From the NCBI RefSeq assembly GCF_029891735.1, contig NZ_JANQDH010000039.1, forward strand, positions 1-54,662: a stretch of 54,662 bases of DNA. Direction: 5' to 3'. Shown here in pieces: positions 35,979 to 44,780 of the stretch. The stretch's first letter is position 1. The number at the start of each line of letters is the position of its first letter. Made by a program: the position numbers and the translations under genes. The notes beneath the pieces are model-generated. The model was not told the origin of the DNA. It saw only the letters and a list, made by a program, of their open reading frames with translations, and made no database searches. Source of the DNA: Chrysosporum bergii ANA360D. Lineage in GTDB: Bacteria; Cyanobacteriota; Cyanobacteriia; Cyanobacteriales; Nostocaceae.

Positions 35979-37583
35979 TCAATCCCTGGGTATTTTAAAT
36001 TTCATGCTTGCCCAAGTTGGCGGTTTATCTCCGGGTTCGTCATTTTCATCCCTAGCATCACCCAAGGTTAGTTGTTTAACTTTTTTCACATCTCCTTGGT
36101 CAACGGCAGTTTTTAAATCCCGTTTCAAGTGAGCGTTTTTAATCGCTTCCTCTGGTGAATGGGAACTAGTGAGAAAACATTTTTCTAGGCTGTCATATAT
36201 ACCCACGCGGCGACCTTTTTTACGGTACTGGCGTTCTATATCTAACAGCTTAGACATGAGTTCTAAGTGCATAGCATCATCCCCACAAATTTCTTCTAGC
36301 ACTTCCCATTCATCGCTACCGAGTAGGCTATACCCAGCACCAGGGCGGGGATCGCGGAAAACTTCACCAGTCACTTCTTGATAAATGCGGGGTAAACTAT
36401 CATCAAATTCATGTCTTTCTTCTAGCCAAATGCGGCGAATTTCGCTCAGTTCCTCTGGGGTGATTAGGGTAATATCCCGCATATTTTCTGGTGCTGTACG
36501 GCGGATTTCTTGTTGAATTGTCAGCAGCTTTCTGAGCCAATCCTCACGCGCTTCTTTAAGATATGGACCAGGAATAGGCTCAACTGATACTTCACCTTCT
36601 AAGTTGCGCTCATATAGTTGAACATCCCCATTTCTACGTCTAAAATCTCGCCGCTTGCGGTTTTCTTCAACGTCCAATTCTTTACGAAAATCTAGTAAAG
36701 GCTGCATCCACTCTTTTTGTTCGTCATTTTGAATCATAGCCGTGAGGGATTTATCCTGACTAACTAATGTACAAACCCAGCACCCAAAACGGGAACCACC
36801 ACAACTAGGTGTAGTTGTATCAACTACTAAAGGACATTCATTATCAGCAGACGCACCTCTATAGAGGTTGAATAAGTCTTTATTACTATAATTCCAAGGG
36901 TTTTGCCACTGCATTAAATAAATCCAAACCTCATCATTTTGCCAGTCTTCAATAGGGCTATAAACTAGGGAGTTTGGTAAGTTCATATTAGGACTCAGGT
37001 GAGCGCGGACTCTATGAGCTTCCAGTTTTTTCATTCTATTAGCTCGCTTTGTACTTTCAGCTTTGCGAGTACCTAACACCACAATGGCCTCACCACTGCT
37101 GCGGATAACATCACGAATAAAGCGATTAGAAGGATTTATTTTCAGGCGTTCTGTACACCAGCGAAATTTTCCCCTTGGCGCTGGGTAGCCCTTCCCAATT
37201 AAACCCACCCAAAATGTTTCTTTAGCCTCCGGCTGTAATAAATGCGGTTCAAACGGTAATTTTTGGGCTTCAGCTTCAGATTTCATCTGTTTTAAAGAAT
37301 TGCGTACCCATGCAGCAACTATGGGATTTTCTACCAGAGTATCTGTAGTGATCACATATACTGTCTTCTTTCTCTGTTCAGGAGAAAGTGCTGCGATCGC
37401 ATTCCAGACCAGCTGCAAAGTTGCTGTACTGTCTTTACCTCCAGAGTAACCCACGACCCAGGGGATCTCGTCTAAACAATACAATTCTTGAATTTCCCTT
37501 GTCAGTGCTTGGACATCGTCCACTAAATCTGCTACAGTACGCGATTGCTGACCTTGATTGTCTGGTTGTTGTGCTGTAGTCAT
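35979..37583 (-). CDS. dndC: DNA sulfurtransferase DndC
   Basis: A 534-residue PAPS-reductase/PP-loop protein that carries a [4Fe-4S] cluster and transfers sulfur to the DNA backbone. The PP-loop is VVGYSGGKDSTATLQ (about 43-57). The cluster cysteines are in NECPLVVD, then SCGGSRFGCWVCTLV (about 247-272), all four present. A TTG 11 codons upstream is possible. I chose the ATG at 37583, preceded by AAGAGAG. The sulfur donor DndA (cysteine desulfurase) is not in the window. dndB lies divergently, and the promoters share the gap to 37725. Confidence 0.94.
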   Translation of the reverse strand: MTTAQQPDNQGQQSRTVADLVDDVQALTREIQELYCLDEIPWVVGYSGGKDSTATLQLVWNAIAALSPEQRKKTVYVITTDTLVENPIVAAWVRNSLKQMKSEAEAQKLPFEPHLLQPEAKETFWVGLIGKGYPAPRGKFRWCTERLKINPSNRFIRDVIRSSGEAIVVLGTRKAESTKRANRMKKLEAHRVRAHLSPNMNLPNSLVYSPIEDWQNDEVWIYLMQWQNPWNYSNKDLFNLYRGASADNECPLVVDTTTPSCGGSRFGCWVCTLVSQDKSLTAMIQNDEQKEWMQPLLDFRKELDVEENRKRRDFRRRNGDVQLYERNLEGEVSVEPIPGPYLKEAREDWLRKLLTIQQEIRRTAPENMRDITLITPEELSEIRRIWLEERHEFDDSLPRIYQEVTGEVFRDPRPGAGYSLLGSDEWEVLEEICGDDAMHLELMSKLLDIERQYRKKGRRVGIYDSLEKCFLTSSHSPEEAIKNAHLKRDLKTAVDQGDVKKVKQLTLGDARDENDEPGDKPPTWASMKFKIPRD

Positions 37584-37724
37584 AATCTCTCTTGTTAAAG
37601 ATAGGCTGGCTGTCAAGGCAAAATTTACCTATGTGGGGGCGAAAATTTTAATAAAACCTTACTACTAATACTCAATTTTTGAGTGGTTAACTTATCCTAC
37701 ACCATTTAGTTTTTAAAAATTAAT

Positions 37725-39323
37725 ATGAATGACAACCTATCTGATCAAACTGCTAACCCAGACCCAGAATACCTGGAAGGAGAAAAAAAGGAAAAACAGG
37801 TACTCACTATGCTGTTAGAGAAGTTTTTACGCAAAAAAAACCAAATTTTGGTCCAAAAAACCGAGATGGGAGGTACAGAGGCTTATATTGGTTCTGTTTC
37901 CCTAGGATGGTTTGCTAGTCGTGTTCACTTCGCCTCTGGTTTACCTTTGCTTCAGAAAAAATACAATCCCAAAACAGGTAACGTTGACATTGACGCAGAT
38001 AGCATTGATGAAATTCAGCAACGTCCCCTAGACTGGTCACGTCAAGCGCCCCTAGTGCAGTATTTAGCAGCCCGGAAAACTCACAAATTCCCACCAGTGC
38101 TGGTGGTGATTAATAAACCGTGGGTAGATAATCCCAAGGCTACCGAGTGGGATGATCAGGGAATAGCTTTACAATCCACTATTAATTTCACTCCTTTAGA
38201 TCAAGATAACCAAGTTGGTCTGCTAAATCTTGAGGAAAATCAGGTAACAATTTATGCTTTAGATGGTCAGCACCGACTCATGGGTGTACAAGGGTTGATG
38301 GAATTAATCAAAACTCACAAATTGCAGCGCTATAAAAAAGATAAAACTGTTGATGATAACTTTATTACATTAAATGATTTAATAGATAAGTACCAAGTAG
38401 ACCTTGATTACTTGCAAACCTTACCTAAAGAAAAAATTGGTATTGAGTTTATTTGTGCTGTTGCTGCTGGAGAAACTTACACCCAAGCCAGGCGAAGGGT
38501 GAGATCCATTTTTGTTCATGTTAACTTAATGGCTGCACCCTTGACTAAAGGGCAGTTAGCACAACTCAATGAAGATGATGGTTTTGCCATTGTTGCTCGA
38601 AAAATCGCAGTTAGTCATCCACTGTTAAAACAACAACAAAACCGCAATCCTCGGGTTAACTGGAATAGTGCTACTGTAGCATCTAATTCCACTGTTTTAA
38701 CCACTCTGCAAGCTCTCTATGATATGTGTGAGCGGTATTTAGGGCAAAAGTTCCCCCACTGGAAACCTTTAGAAAAAGGTTTAATTCCCATGCGACCAGA
38801 AGATGAGGAACTAGAAGAGGGAATTGAGGAGTTCAGCCAGCTATTTGATTATTTAGCCAGTCTTCCCAGTTATCAGCTACTAGATGAAGAAGACACGCCA
38901 GCCTTGCGGCGTTTTAGTTTTGAAAAGCATGGAGGGGAAGGAAATCTGCTTTTTCGTCCTGTAGCACAAGTAGCTTTAGCTCAAGCTTTGGGAATCTTGG
39001 TTTTTAAAAAAGGTTTGACCCTGGAAAATATTTTTAAAAAGTTGAAAAAATTCGACCGACAGGGCGGTTTAAGTGGAATGGAGTACCCCCAATCTTTATG
39101 GTATGGCGTTTTATATGACCCCAATAAAAAGCGGGTGCTGGTTTCTGGAAGGGAACTAGCAGCCAAGTTACTCATTTATATTCTGGGCGGGGTTGAGGAT
39201 CACATGGAACGTGCTGAACTTCGTAAAGCTTTAGCTGACGCGAGAACTGTAGAAAATCAAACCATCGCCTTTGATGGTAAGTTGGTTGAACCCAAGCAAG
39301 TAGGATTACCACCAATTTTATAA
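37725..39323 (+). CDS. dndB: DNA sulfur modification protein DndB
   Basis: A 532-residue DndB with the DGQHR signature (YALDGQHRLMGVQ, about 178-190). DndB is described as a DNA-binding repressor of dnd transcription that modulates PT frequency. It is longer than many DndB (around 360-400 residues), with an inserted or extended C-terminal helical region. It is transcribed divergently from dndC across a 141-bp gap, a natural place for it to act as a repressor. Regulation is inferred from family knowledge. Confidence 0.9.
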   Translation: MNDNLSDQTANPDPEYLEGEKKEKQVLTMLLEKFLRKKNQILVQKTEMGGTEAYIGSVSLGWFASRVHFASGLPLLQKKYNPKTGNVDIDADSIDEIQQRPLDWSRQAPLVQYLAARKTHKFPPVLVVINKPWVDNPKATEWDDQGIALQSTINFTPLDQDNQVGLLNLEENQVTIYALDGQHRLMGVQGLMELIKTHKLQRYKKDKTVDDNFITLNDLIDKYQVDLDYLQTLPKEKIGIEFICAVAAGETYTQARRRVRSIFVHVNLMAAPLTKGQLAQLNEDDGFAIVARKIAVSHPLLKQQQNRNPRVNWNSATVASNSTVLTTLQALYDMCERYLGQKFPHWKPLEKGLIPMRPEDEELEEGIEEFSQLFDYLASLPSYQLLDEEDTPALRRFSFEKHGGEGNLLFRPVAQVALAQALGILVFKKGLTLENIFKKLKKFDRQGGLSGMEYPQSLWYGVLYDPNKKRVLVSGRELAAKLLIYILGGVEDHMERAELRKALADARTVENQTIAFDGKLVEPKQVGLPPIL

Positions 39324-39405
39324 TTTACATAGGTTACAAGGCGTTATCCTGTGGTTATTACGGCATTTTCAGTATAATAAAAGTATTTAGCGTAATTTGC
39401 CACTT

Positions 39406-39466
39406 TTTGTAGCGCGAGCATCCTGCTTGCCAATGATATACCTCACTCAAGCGAAAACCGCTATAT
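39406..39466 (+). repeat. Dispersed intergenic repeat, copy C
   Basis: TTGTAGCGCGAGCATCCTGC, then TTGCCAATGATATACCTCAC and AAGCGAAAACCGCTATATAA. It shares its order of motifs with 10424 and 16276. It lies between the convergent dndB and PT-associated protein 4 genes. Confidence 0.6.
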
Positions 39467-39468
39467 AA

Positions 39469-39942
39469 TCAGGAAAGGAATTTGCTTAAATCAAATTCCT
39501 CCTCTTGTTCTTCAGTGCTAGTTCTTTCATAACTTAAAAATAATAAAATTCTCTCTGAATAATCAACTGCTCCATGCAACTCATGTTGTAATATTTCTAG
39601 TCCGCCATTAATATATTCTTCAAATATCTGATTACGTTGCTTTTCATATTCTTCTTCATAGGGAGTTAATATTTTAATATCCTGAGTTTCCATCACTGCC
39701 AATAATTTAATAACTACATCATTTCCTACAGAAGCGAAATATTCTAACCTAATTGGCGATGGTTCCCTTTTAGAAATTTCCCCCAAAGGAACTCGTTTTT
39801 TATGCTTTGCACCCAACGCAGCAGCAAACACAACCACATCGGCAAATGTTTGGAAGGGACCTGTTCCCCCTCCTGAAGACGTTAAGTCCTTAACTAATTG
39901 AGCCTTATCCTTAGCAACCCTGATTCTGCCAGTTTCCGCCAT
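39469..39942 (-). CDS. DNA phosphorothioation-associated protein 4
   Basis: A 157-residue protein that I recognise as the PT-associated family 4. Diagnostic segments are RIRVAKDKAQLVKDLTSS, GPFQTFADVVVFAAALG, KKRVPLGEISKREPSPIRL and NGGLEILQHELHGAVDYSE. The frame continues 24 codons upstream, but the ATG at 39942 (MAETGRIRVAK) fits the family start. It is the last gene of the minus-strand helicase, small protein, SMC, family-4 set. The acidic C-terminus (TEEQEEEFDL) may be a protein-contact tail. The biochemical role is unknown. Confidence 0.82.
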   Translation of the reverse strand: MAETGRIRVAKDKAQLVKDLTSSGGGTGPFQTFADVVVFAAALGAKHKKRVPLGEISKREPSPIRLEYFASVGNDVVIKLLAVMETQDIKILTPYEEEYEKQRNQIFEEYINGGLEILQHELHGAVDYSERILLFLSYERTSTEEQEEEFDLSKFLS

Positions 39943-40064
39943 GAGAATTATATCTATAATTATGGTCATTTTAACCGAAAACCCAAGCGATCGCCTGATC
40001 CACAACCTCCCCATCTCTTCTGTTTGCGCCTGGTGCGCCTCCGGGTGACACCTTCACCCCTGGG

Positions 40065-42134
40065 TCATCTACGAATCACTTCTGTAATTTCCGTATACTC
40101 AAACTCATTGGGGCTTTGTTTCACCAAAGGATATCTTTGTCCTCCTAACTCAATATAGTCTTGTTCACAGTCTGGCTTAGAAGAATAATAGGTGAGTACA
40201 TATTCCCTACCAATTCTTGTAGCTATTTCTTCTTCCACTTCCCCCCGCCACTGAGTTTTAGTTAATAGTACAATTAGCTGATTTGCTAATTGGGGAATTG
40301 TCCCGGCTATGTGTCGGCGTGACATTTCATCCAAACTACCAAAAGGCGAATCCATGACTATAGGAAAAGTGCTACTATCAGGAAGCATCATTATTTTTCG
40401 TTTTTGACTCCATTCCCGTACTTTATCTATAATGCTGACGATAAAGGATAAACTGAGAATTTGATTTTCTCCTGTGGAAGCTGCCACTGGTGCTTCTATA
40501 CCCGCAGTATGTTCTACTAATGTTAATTCGTATTTATCGCTAATTTTGGGGAGATATGGTTTGACTGAAAGCTGATTAAATATTTCTTGTACTCTTTTTT
40601 CCAGTTGCAGACGAAATTGTTTTTCTTGCCGATGTTTAACTTCTGTTAACCTTTCTATGGCATCTTGAGTAGCGTTAATGCGTTGCTGTGCTAACATTTG
40701 CCTTTCTTCGTTCAGTTTCTGTTTAGATATTTTTTTGGCTAAAACATCAATTTCGGTTGTTAAATGTAGCACCTTTTGCTGATTTGCCCCTTGTTCTCTG
40801 TTTAATTCATCAATTTTACTGGAAATTTCATCTAAGCGTTTTTGTAAACTACTAATTTCTTCATTGGCATCTTTTCGCAGTTGGTCTTGAATGTTATCTA
40901 ATTCACTTTCTACTTGAGATAGAGTTTGTCTTAACTGACTAATTCTCTCTTGTTCCCTGTCAACTTCTTCCCAAAAAGCTCCAGCTTGTTTATCAATTTC
41001 ATCGACTTGTACACCCATACGAATTGCTGTTTCTTCCAATGTAGAAGAACTTGCTTTATCTAACCAATGTTGTACATTTTGATGATGAGAATTGCCTGGA
41101 GTTAAATCTGCACCACAAATACAACGTTGAGATTTTAATAAATCATTGACAAATTCACGGGAAATTCCTGATGTTAAATTACCTTGTTGTTTTAAATTAT
41201 CCATCATTTGCCGAAATTCCGCTGTATTTTCAGCAAGTAACACTGTGTAACCCCGTGCCGAAATAATCTTTTTTAGTGTTTCTTTATTTTTCTTCAATCC
41301 TTCCTGGGTTGATACTTTTTTAAATTCTAAACTTTCTAATTGGTCTTGGATTTTTTTAGCTTCAACAAGTTCTAGGAGTCGGTTAGTTGTTTCTTTTTTA
41401 AAGGTGTGCTGATATTCTAACTCTTGTTGAATTTCTACCTGTCGGGTGGTGATCCGTTCAGTTTCTTGTTCTATTTGCTCTTGCTGTTTTAGTAACTGTT
41501 TGGTTTGTGCGTCACCAATAGCTTTTAACTCGTTTTCTAAACTTTTTTTCGCTTCTCCTAAGTGTCTAATGGAACGGTTAATAACTTCCACACCTAAAAA
41601 AATCTTGGTTGCTTCGGCAATTTCCGTTTTTTTGTCACAACGAACTATTTCTTCTATCCGTTCACCATCAAAGAAAAAATATTGATGCAAATTTGCCGGT
41701 AAAATTTGATTAATGATATCATCCGGTTGTTGTAGTGGTATCGACCATTCCCCATCGTCTTTTACTATCCACATACGTAGCTCGGTTTTACCTGCTTCAA
41801 AGTCACTGTCATTTTTATAAACTCGACTAGACCGTCTAACTCGGTAGCGTTTACCTTCGTGTTCCCAAGCAACTTCTGCCCAGCATTCCACCCCTTGACC
41901 TTTTTTAGCTTCAGCAATTGAACGCTTATTAACTAGCTGTTCTGCTGAAGCGAAAGCAGCACTAAATTTTTCATATAATACCCACGTAAAGGCATTGAGT
42001 AAACTGGTTTTTCCTGAACCGTTATTACCATGTATAATGGTGGTGTTGCGAATGTCTCCCACGGATAGGTTGATTTCTGGTGTTGTGCCATAAAAAGAGC
42101 GAAAGTTGCACAGCTTAATTGAAGTCAGCTTCAT
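40065..42134 (-). CDS. Rad50/DndD-like AAA ATPase
   Basis: A 689-residue SMC-type ATPase distinct from dndD. The Walker A is HGNNGSGKTSLLNAFTWVLY (about 34-53). Two coiled-coil arms flank a CICGADL segment (about residue 340), which looks like half a zinc hook. The signature (STGENQILSLSFIVSI) and Walker B (FPIVMDSPFGSLDE) are near the C-terminus. It overlaps the upstream 57-aa gene by 4 bp. It is likely the motor of a second PT-dependent effector set with the helicase at 42465. A nuclease partner is not evident. Confidence 0.85.
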   Translation of the reverse strand: MKLTSIKLCNFRSFYGTTPEINLSVGDIRNTTIIHGNNGSGKTSLLNAFTWVLYEKFSAAFASAEQLVNKRSIAEAKKGQGVECWAEVAWEHEGKRYRVRRSSRVYKNDSDFEAGKTELRMWIVKDDGEWSIPLQQPDDIINQILPANLHQYFFFDGERIEEIVRCDKKTEIAEATKIFLGVEVINRSIRHLGEAKKSLENELKAIGDAQTKQLLKQQEQIEQETERITTRQVEIQQELEYQHTFKKETTNRLLELVEAKKIQDQLESLEFKKVSTQEGLKKNKETLKKIISARGYTVLLAENTAEFRQMMDNLKQQGNLTSGISREFVNDLLKSQRCICGADLTPGNSHHQNVQHWLDKASSSTLEETAIRMGVQVDEIDKQAGAFWEEVDREQERISQLRQTLSQVESELDNIQDQLRKDANEEISSLQKRLDEISSKIDELNREQGANQQKVLHLTTEIDVLAKKISKQKLNEERQMLAQQRINATQDAIERLTEVKHRQEKQFRLQLEKRVQEIFNQLSVKPYLPKISDKYELTLVEHTAGIEAPVAASTGENQILSLSFIVSIIDKVREWSQKRKIMMLPDSSTFPIVMDSPFGSLDEMSRRHIAGTIPQLANQLIVLLTKTQWRGEVEEEIATRIGREYVLTYYSSKPDCEQDYIELGGQRYPLVKQSPNEFEYTEITEVIRR

Positions 42135-42304
42135 TGCACCTCTTCCTTGACAATCTCTAATATCTCTTCGTTAATATGACTATTAGTTTTTTTATCTAGC
42201 CTGTTTTTCTCCAGCTTCCACACTCGCTCAATAATTCGCCGCACTTGGTGCGGTGCGCTGCTAATTGGTTCATGCACATCCTCTATACTTGACTCTGGGG
42301 GCAT
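42131..42304 (-). CDS. Small partner protein in PT effector set
   Basis: A 57-residue soluble protein (from ATG 42304; a TTG at 42322 would add six residues). It has a helical central segment PHQVRRIIERVWKLEKNRLD and an acidic tail. It overlaps the SMC gene by 4 bp (ATGA), so it is translationally coupled and probably forms a complex with it. I recognise no domain. Confidence 0.65.
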   Translation of the reverse strand: MPPESSIEDVHEPISSAPHQVRRIIERVWKLEKNRLDKKTNSHINEEILEIVKEEVQ

Positions 42305-42464
42305 TTCAGGCTTGGCAATCAATAGTTTTTTTATATTTTAATATTCTAGCTGTTTAAACCACTGCATTCACAGGACATTTTACCTGAGTTGTTCCCTGTT
42401 CTCTTTTCCCTGACTAATGCGGGACTGAAGTCCCTACTACGAACCAGTGTTCTCTGTTACCTGT

Positions 42465-43937
42465 TCATATATCTAATAAACTATAACGCCTTTGTAAATC
42501 CAATAACTTCATTCTGGCTTCACCGGCGTTATCTGCTAAGTCAGCAAACTCAACAAAGCGGCGCAATTCTTTCTTGAGTAGGTTGCGTTCTACCTCTATA
42601 CTCTCTCTATCTAAATCTGGTGGTAGTACAATCATATCAAATATGGTAGCCCGGTGTTTACCAATATGAGGGCGTAGAACTCGCCCCCGACGCTGAATAA
42701 ATTGACGAGGATTTCCAGAACTTGATAAAATGACCGCAGTTTGAATGGCCGGAATGTCAACCCCTTCATCTAAACACCGAATGGCTACTAAACCCTGTAA
42801 TTCCCCATTTTCAAATTGACGACGTAAAATTTCTCGTTCTTTTAAAGAAGTGTGTGCTGTGTAAGTGCTGACTCTATATCCCAGGTCTACACCCAGAATT
42901 TTGGCTACGGCTTTGAGTTGACGCAAGGAAGAACGCTGTCCGGGTTGTTGAGAACCATCGCTGCAATAAAAAAGTGTGTGTGTGGTTTCCCTGCGAGTGG
43001 TCATCAGGTCTCGCAAAGCAATTAATTTATTTTCTGCTGCACCAATTAACCTGGCCCGTTGCATTAATAATGGCTTTAAGTCTTCGTTTTCTTCAAAGTT
43101 TGCCCCATGGCTGTGGTCTTTTTGTCTATATAATAGCGATCGCCCGATTTTTTTAGTTAACTTTAAATAAGCAATACTTTCCCCTTCCGTTAGTTCTATA
43201 AGTATGGGATAATACAAATAATGTACTAAAGCCCCTTGAGCGATGGCATCTTTGATAGTAAACTCTGGTTGGAGAACCGGGCCAAAATAGTCAAATAAAG
43301 ATTGAGTCCCACCGTCATCAAAATATCTTTCTGGTGTTGCTGACAAAGCCAGGCGCAACCCCACACGACGGGGTAAATTTTCTTCTAATTTTGGTGCGCC
43401 TAAATTATGTGCCTCATCACCAATAATTAAAGTTTTGGGGGGAAAATATTTCAGTTGCGACTGCAACCCGTCACCAATTAATGTGGAGTTGGTAGTAATA
43501 ACCGTGACAAACTTTTGAGAACCGGAACGGAGATTATAAAGTTGTGTAGATAGTTGACTTTGCCAAGTGTGTAAATTTTCACAAGCTAATATAGGCAGTA
43601 AATTAAACTTTTCACATTCCCGCCCCCATTGGGTGACAAGATGACGATAAGGACACACCACCAACAAAACTTGTAAATTAATCTGCTGGTATAGTTCACA
43701 AGCGATGGCTAAGGCTGTAATGGTTTTACCACTACCAGTTGCCATTTTTAGTGTACCTCTGCCATTATTGGCAAACCAACTAGTAATAGCTTGTCGCTGG
43801 TATGATCTTAATTGCAGAGATATAGGTATAATTGGGCATCCTTTGTGGGAGTGAGTTTGATAACTGGCGTTACCTTCCCTAGCAAATGGGGATTTGAGGC
43901 TGAAACTAGGTAAATGCTTTACTAAATACTGAGTCAT
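42465..43937 (-). CDS. Helicase, 'DNA phosphorothioation system restriction enzyme' type
   Basis: A 490-residue superfamily 2 helicase of the type annotated in Dnd loci as the phosphorothioation system restriction enzyme. The motifs are QLRSYQRQAI (Q-like), MATGSGKTITALAIA (Walker A, about 64-78), IIGDEAHN (DEAH, about 170), LALSATPERY, CLDEGVDIP and FIQRRGRVLRP. No nuclease motif is visible in the protein, so DNA cleavage would need a partner or a hidden domain. It is first in the four-gene minus-strand module and lies 155 bp downstream of lexA on the same strand. Confidence 0.83.
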   Translation of the reverse strand: MTQYLVKHLPSFSLKSPFAREGNASYQTHSHKGCPIIPISLQLRSYQRQAITSWFANNGRGTLKMATGSGKTITALAIACELYQQINLQVLLVVCPYRHLVTQWGRECEKFNLLPILACENLHTWQSQLSTQLYNLRSGSQKFVTVITTNSTLIGDGLQSQLKYFPPKTLIIGDEAHNLGAPKLEENLPRRVGLRLALSATPERYFDDGGTQSLFDYFGPVLQPEFTIKDAIAQGALVHYLYYPILIELTEGESIAYLKLTKKIGRSLLYRQKDHSHGANFEENEDLKPLLMQRARLIGAAENKLIALRDLMTTRRETTHTLFYCSDGSQQPGQRSSLRQLKAVAKILGVDLGYRVSTYTAHTSLKEREILRRQFENGELQGLVAIRCLDEGVDIPAIQTAVILSSSGNPRQFIQRRGRVLRPHIGKHRATIFDMIVLPPDLDRESIEVERNLLKKELRRFVEFADLADNAGEARMKLLDLQRRYSLLDI

Positions 43938-44092
43938 TAGTCACTAATTATAACTTTTCCTAAACGCGTAAATATATAAATCTTGTACTGCGGGTATCCT
44001 AGCAGACACTGTACCCAAGGAAGGCAAAATTCCCCGTATTACTCGCTGGGAAGAGAGAATCTTTTAGCCATTCCCCATTCCCTGCATTTGAT

Positions 44093-44695
44093 TTAATAAC
44101 TCCGCCAAACCCCCACTAAAGAACCTTGCACCTGCACTTGTGTAGCTAGTACCTCAATGGGTTTGTATTTAGAATTAGCAGGTTTGAGGGTAACGCGATC
44201 GCCTTGGCAATAAAAACGTTTTAAAGTAGTACCGTATCCATCAACCCTAGCGGCGACAATAGTTCCATTTTTTAATTGACCTGGTTCTAACACCGGATAC
44301 AAAAAGACCAAATCCCCATCAGCAATTAAATCCTCAATCATGCTATCCCCGGATACCCGTAAGCCGTAGGTTTGGGGAGGTAGAGAAATATTAGAAAAAT
44401 CTAAATGGTCTATAGCATCAGTAAAAGGTTCTATTAAACCACCAGCTGCAATTGTGCCTAAAATGGGGATACCCTGTTTCACAGGATGTAAAATGCGAAG
44501 AGTGCGGGCTTTACCTTCATTCCAACTTATATATCCTTTATTGCGTAAATGCTCTAAACGACTTTGGACCGGTGCAGGTGACCTCAGCTTCATTGCTATC
44601 ATCATCTGCCGAATAGAAGGAGAGTGTTGGTTGGTGCGGATATATTCTACCAACCAATCGTATAATTCTTGTTGAGCTTGTGTTAGACGCTGCAT
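44093..44695 (-). CDS. lexA: LexA repressor
   Basis: A 200-residue SOS repressor. An N-terminal winged helix (SPSIRQMMIAMKLRSPAPVQ) is followed by a C-terminal S24 peptidase domain. The self-cleavage site Ala84-Gly85 (TIAAGGL) and the Ser118/Lys159 dyad (SGDSMIED, TTLKRF) are intact, so self-cleavage after RecA activation is expected, unlike the cleavage-defective Synechocystis protein. A near-consensus SOS box lies 41 bp upstream, indicating autoregulation. The PT effector helicase gene follows it on the same strand. Confidence 0.93.
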   Translation of the reverse strand: MQRLTQAQQELYDWLVEYIRTNQHSPSIRQMMIAMKLRSPAPVQSRLEHLRNKGYISWNEGKARTLRILHPVKQGIPILGTIAAGGLIEPFTDAIDHLDFSNISLPPQTYGLRVSGDSMIEDLIADGDLVFLYPVLEPGQLKNGTIVAARVDGYGTTLKRFYCQGDRVTLKPANSKYKPIEVLATQVQVQGSLVGVWRSY

Positions 44696-44735
44696 AATAT
44701 AATATTAATGGGCAGGTATACAAAAAATATGCCTT

Positions 44736-44751
44736 AAAAACATTAGTACTA
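44736..44751 (-). promoter_or_regulatory. LexA (SOS) box upstream of lexA
   Basis: On the minus strand this reads TAGTACTAATGTTTTT. It differs at two positions from the Anabaena-type box TAGTACTAATGTTCTA, as I recall it. It ends 41 bp before the lexA ATG, consistent with autoregulation. Confidence 0.6.
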
Positions 44752-44780
44752 TAAAAAAGTCCAAATCACAAGATGTAATT

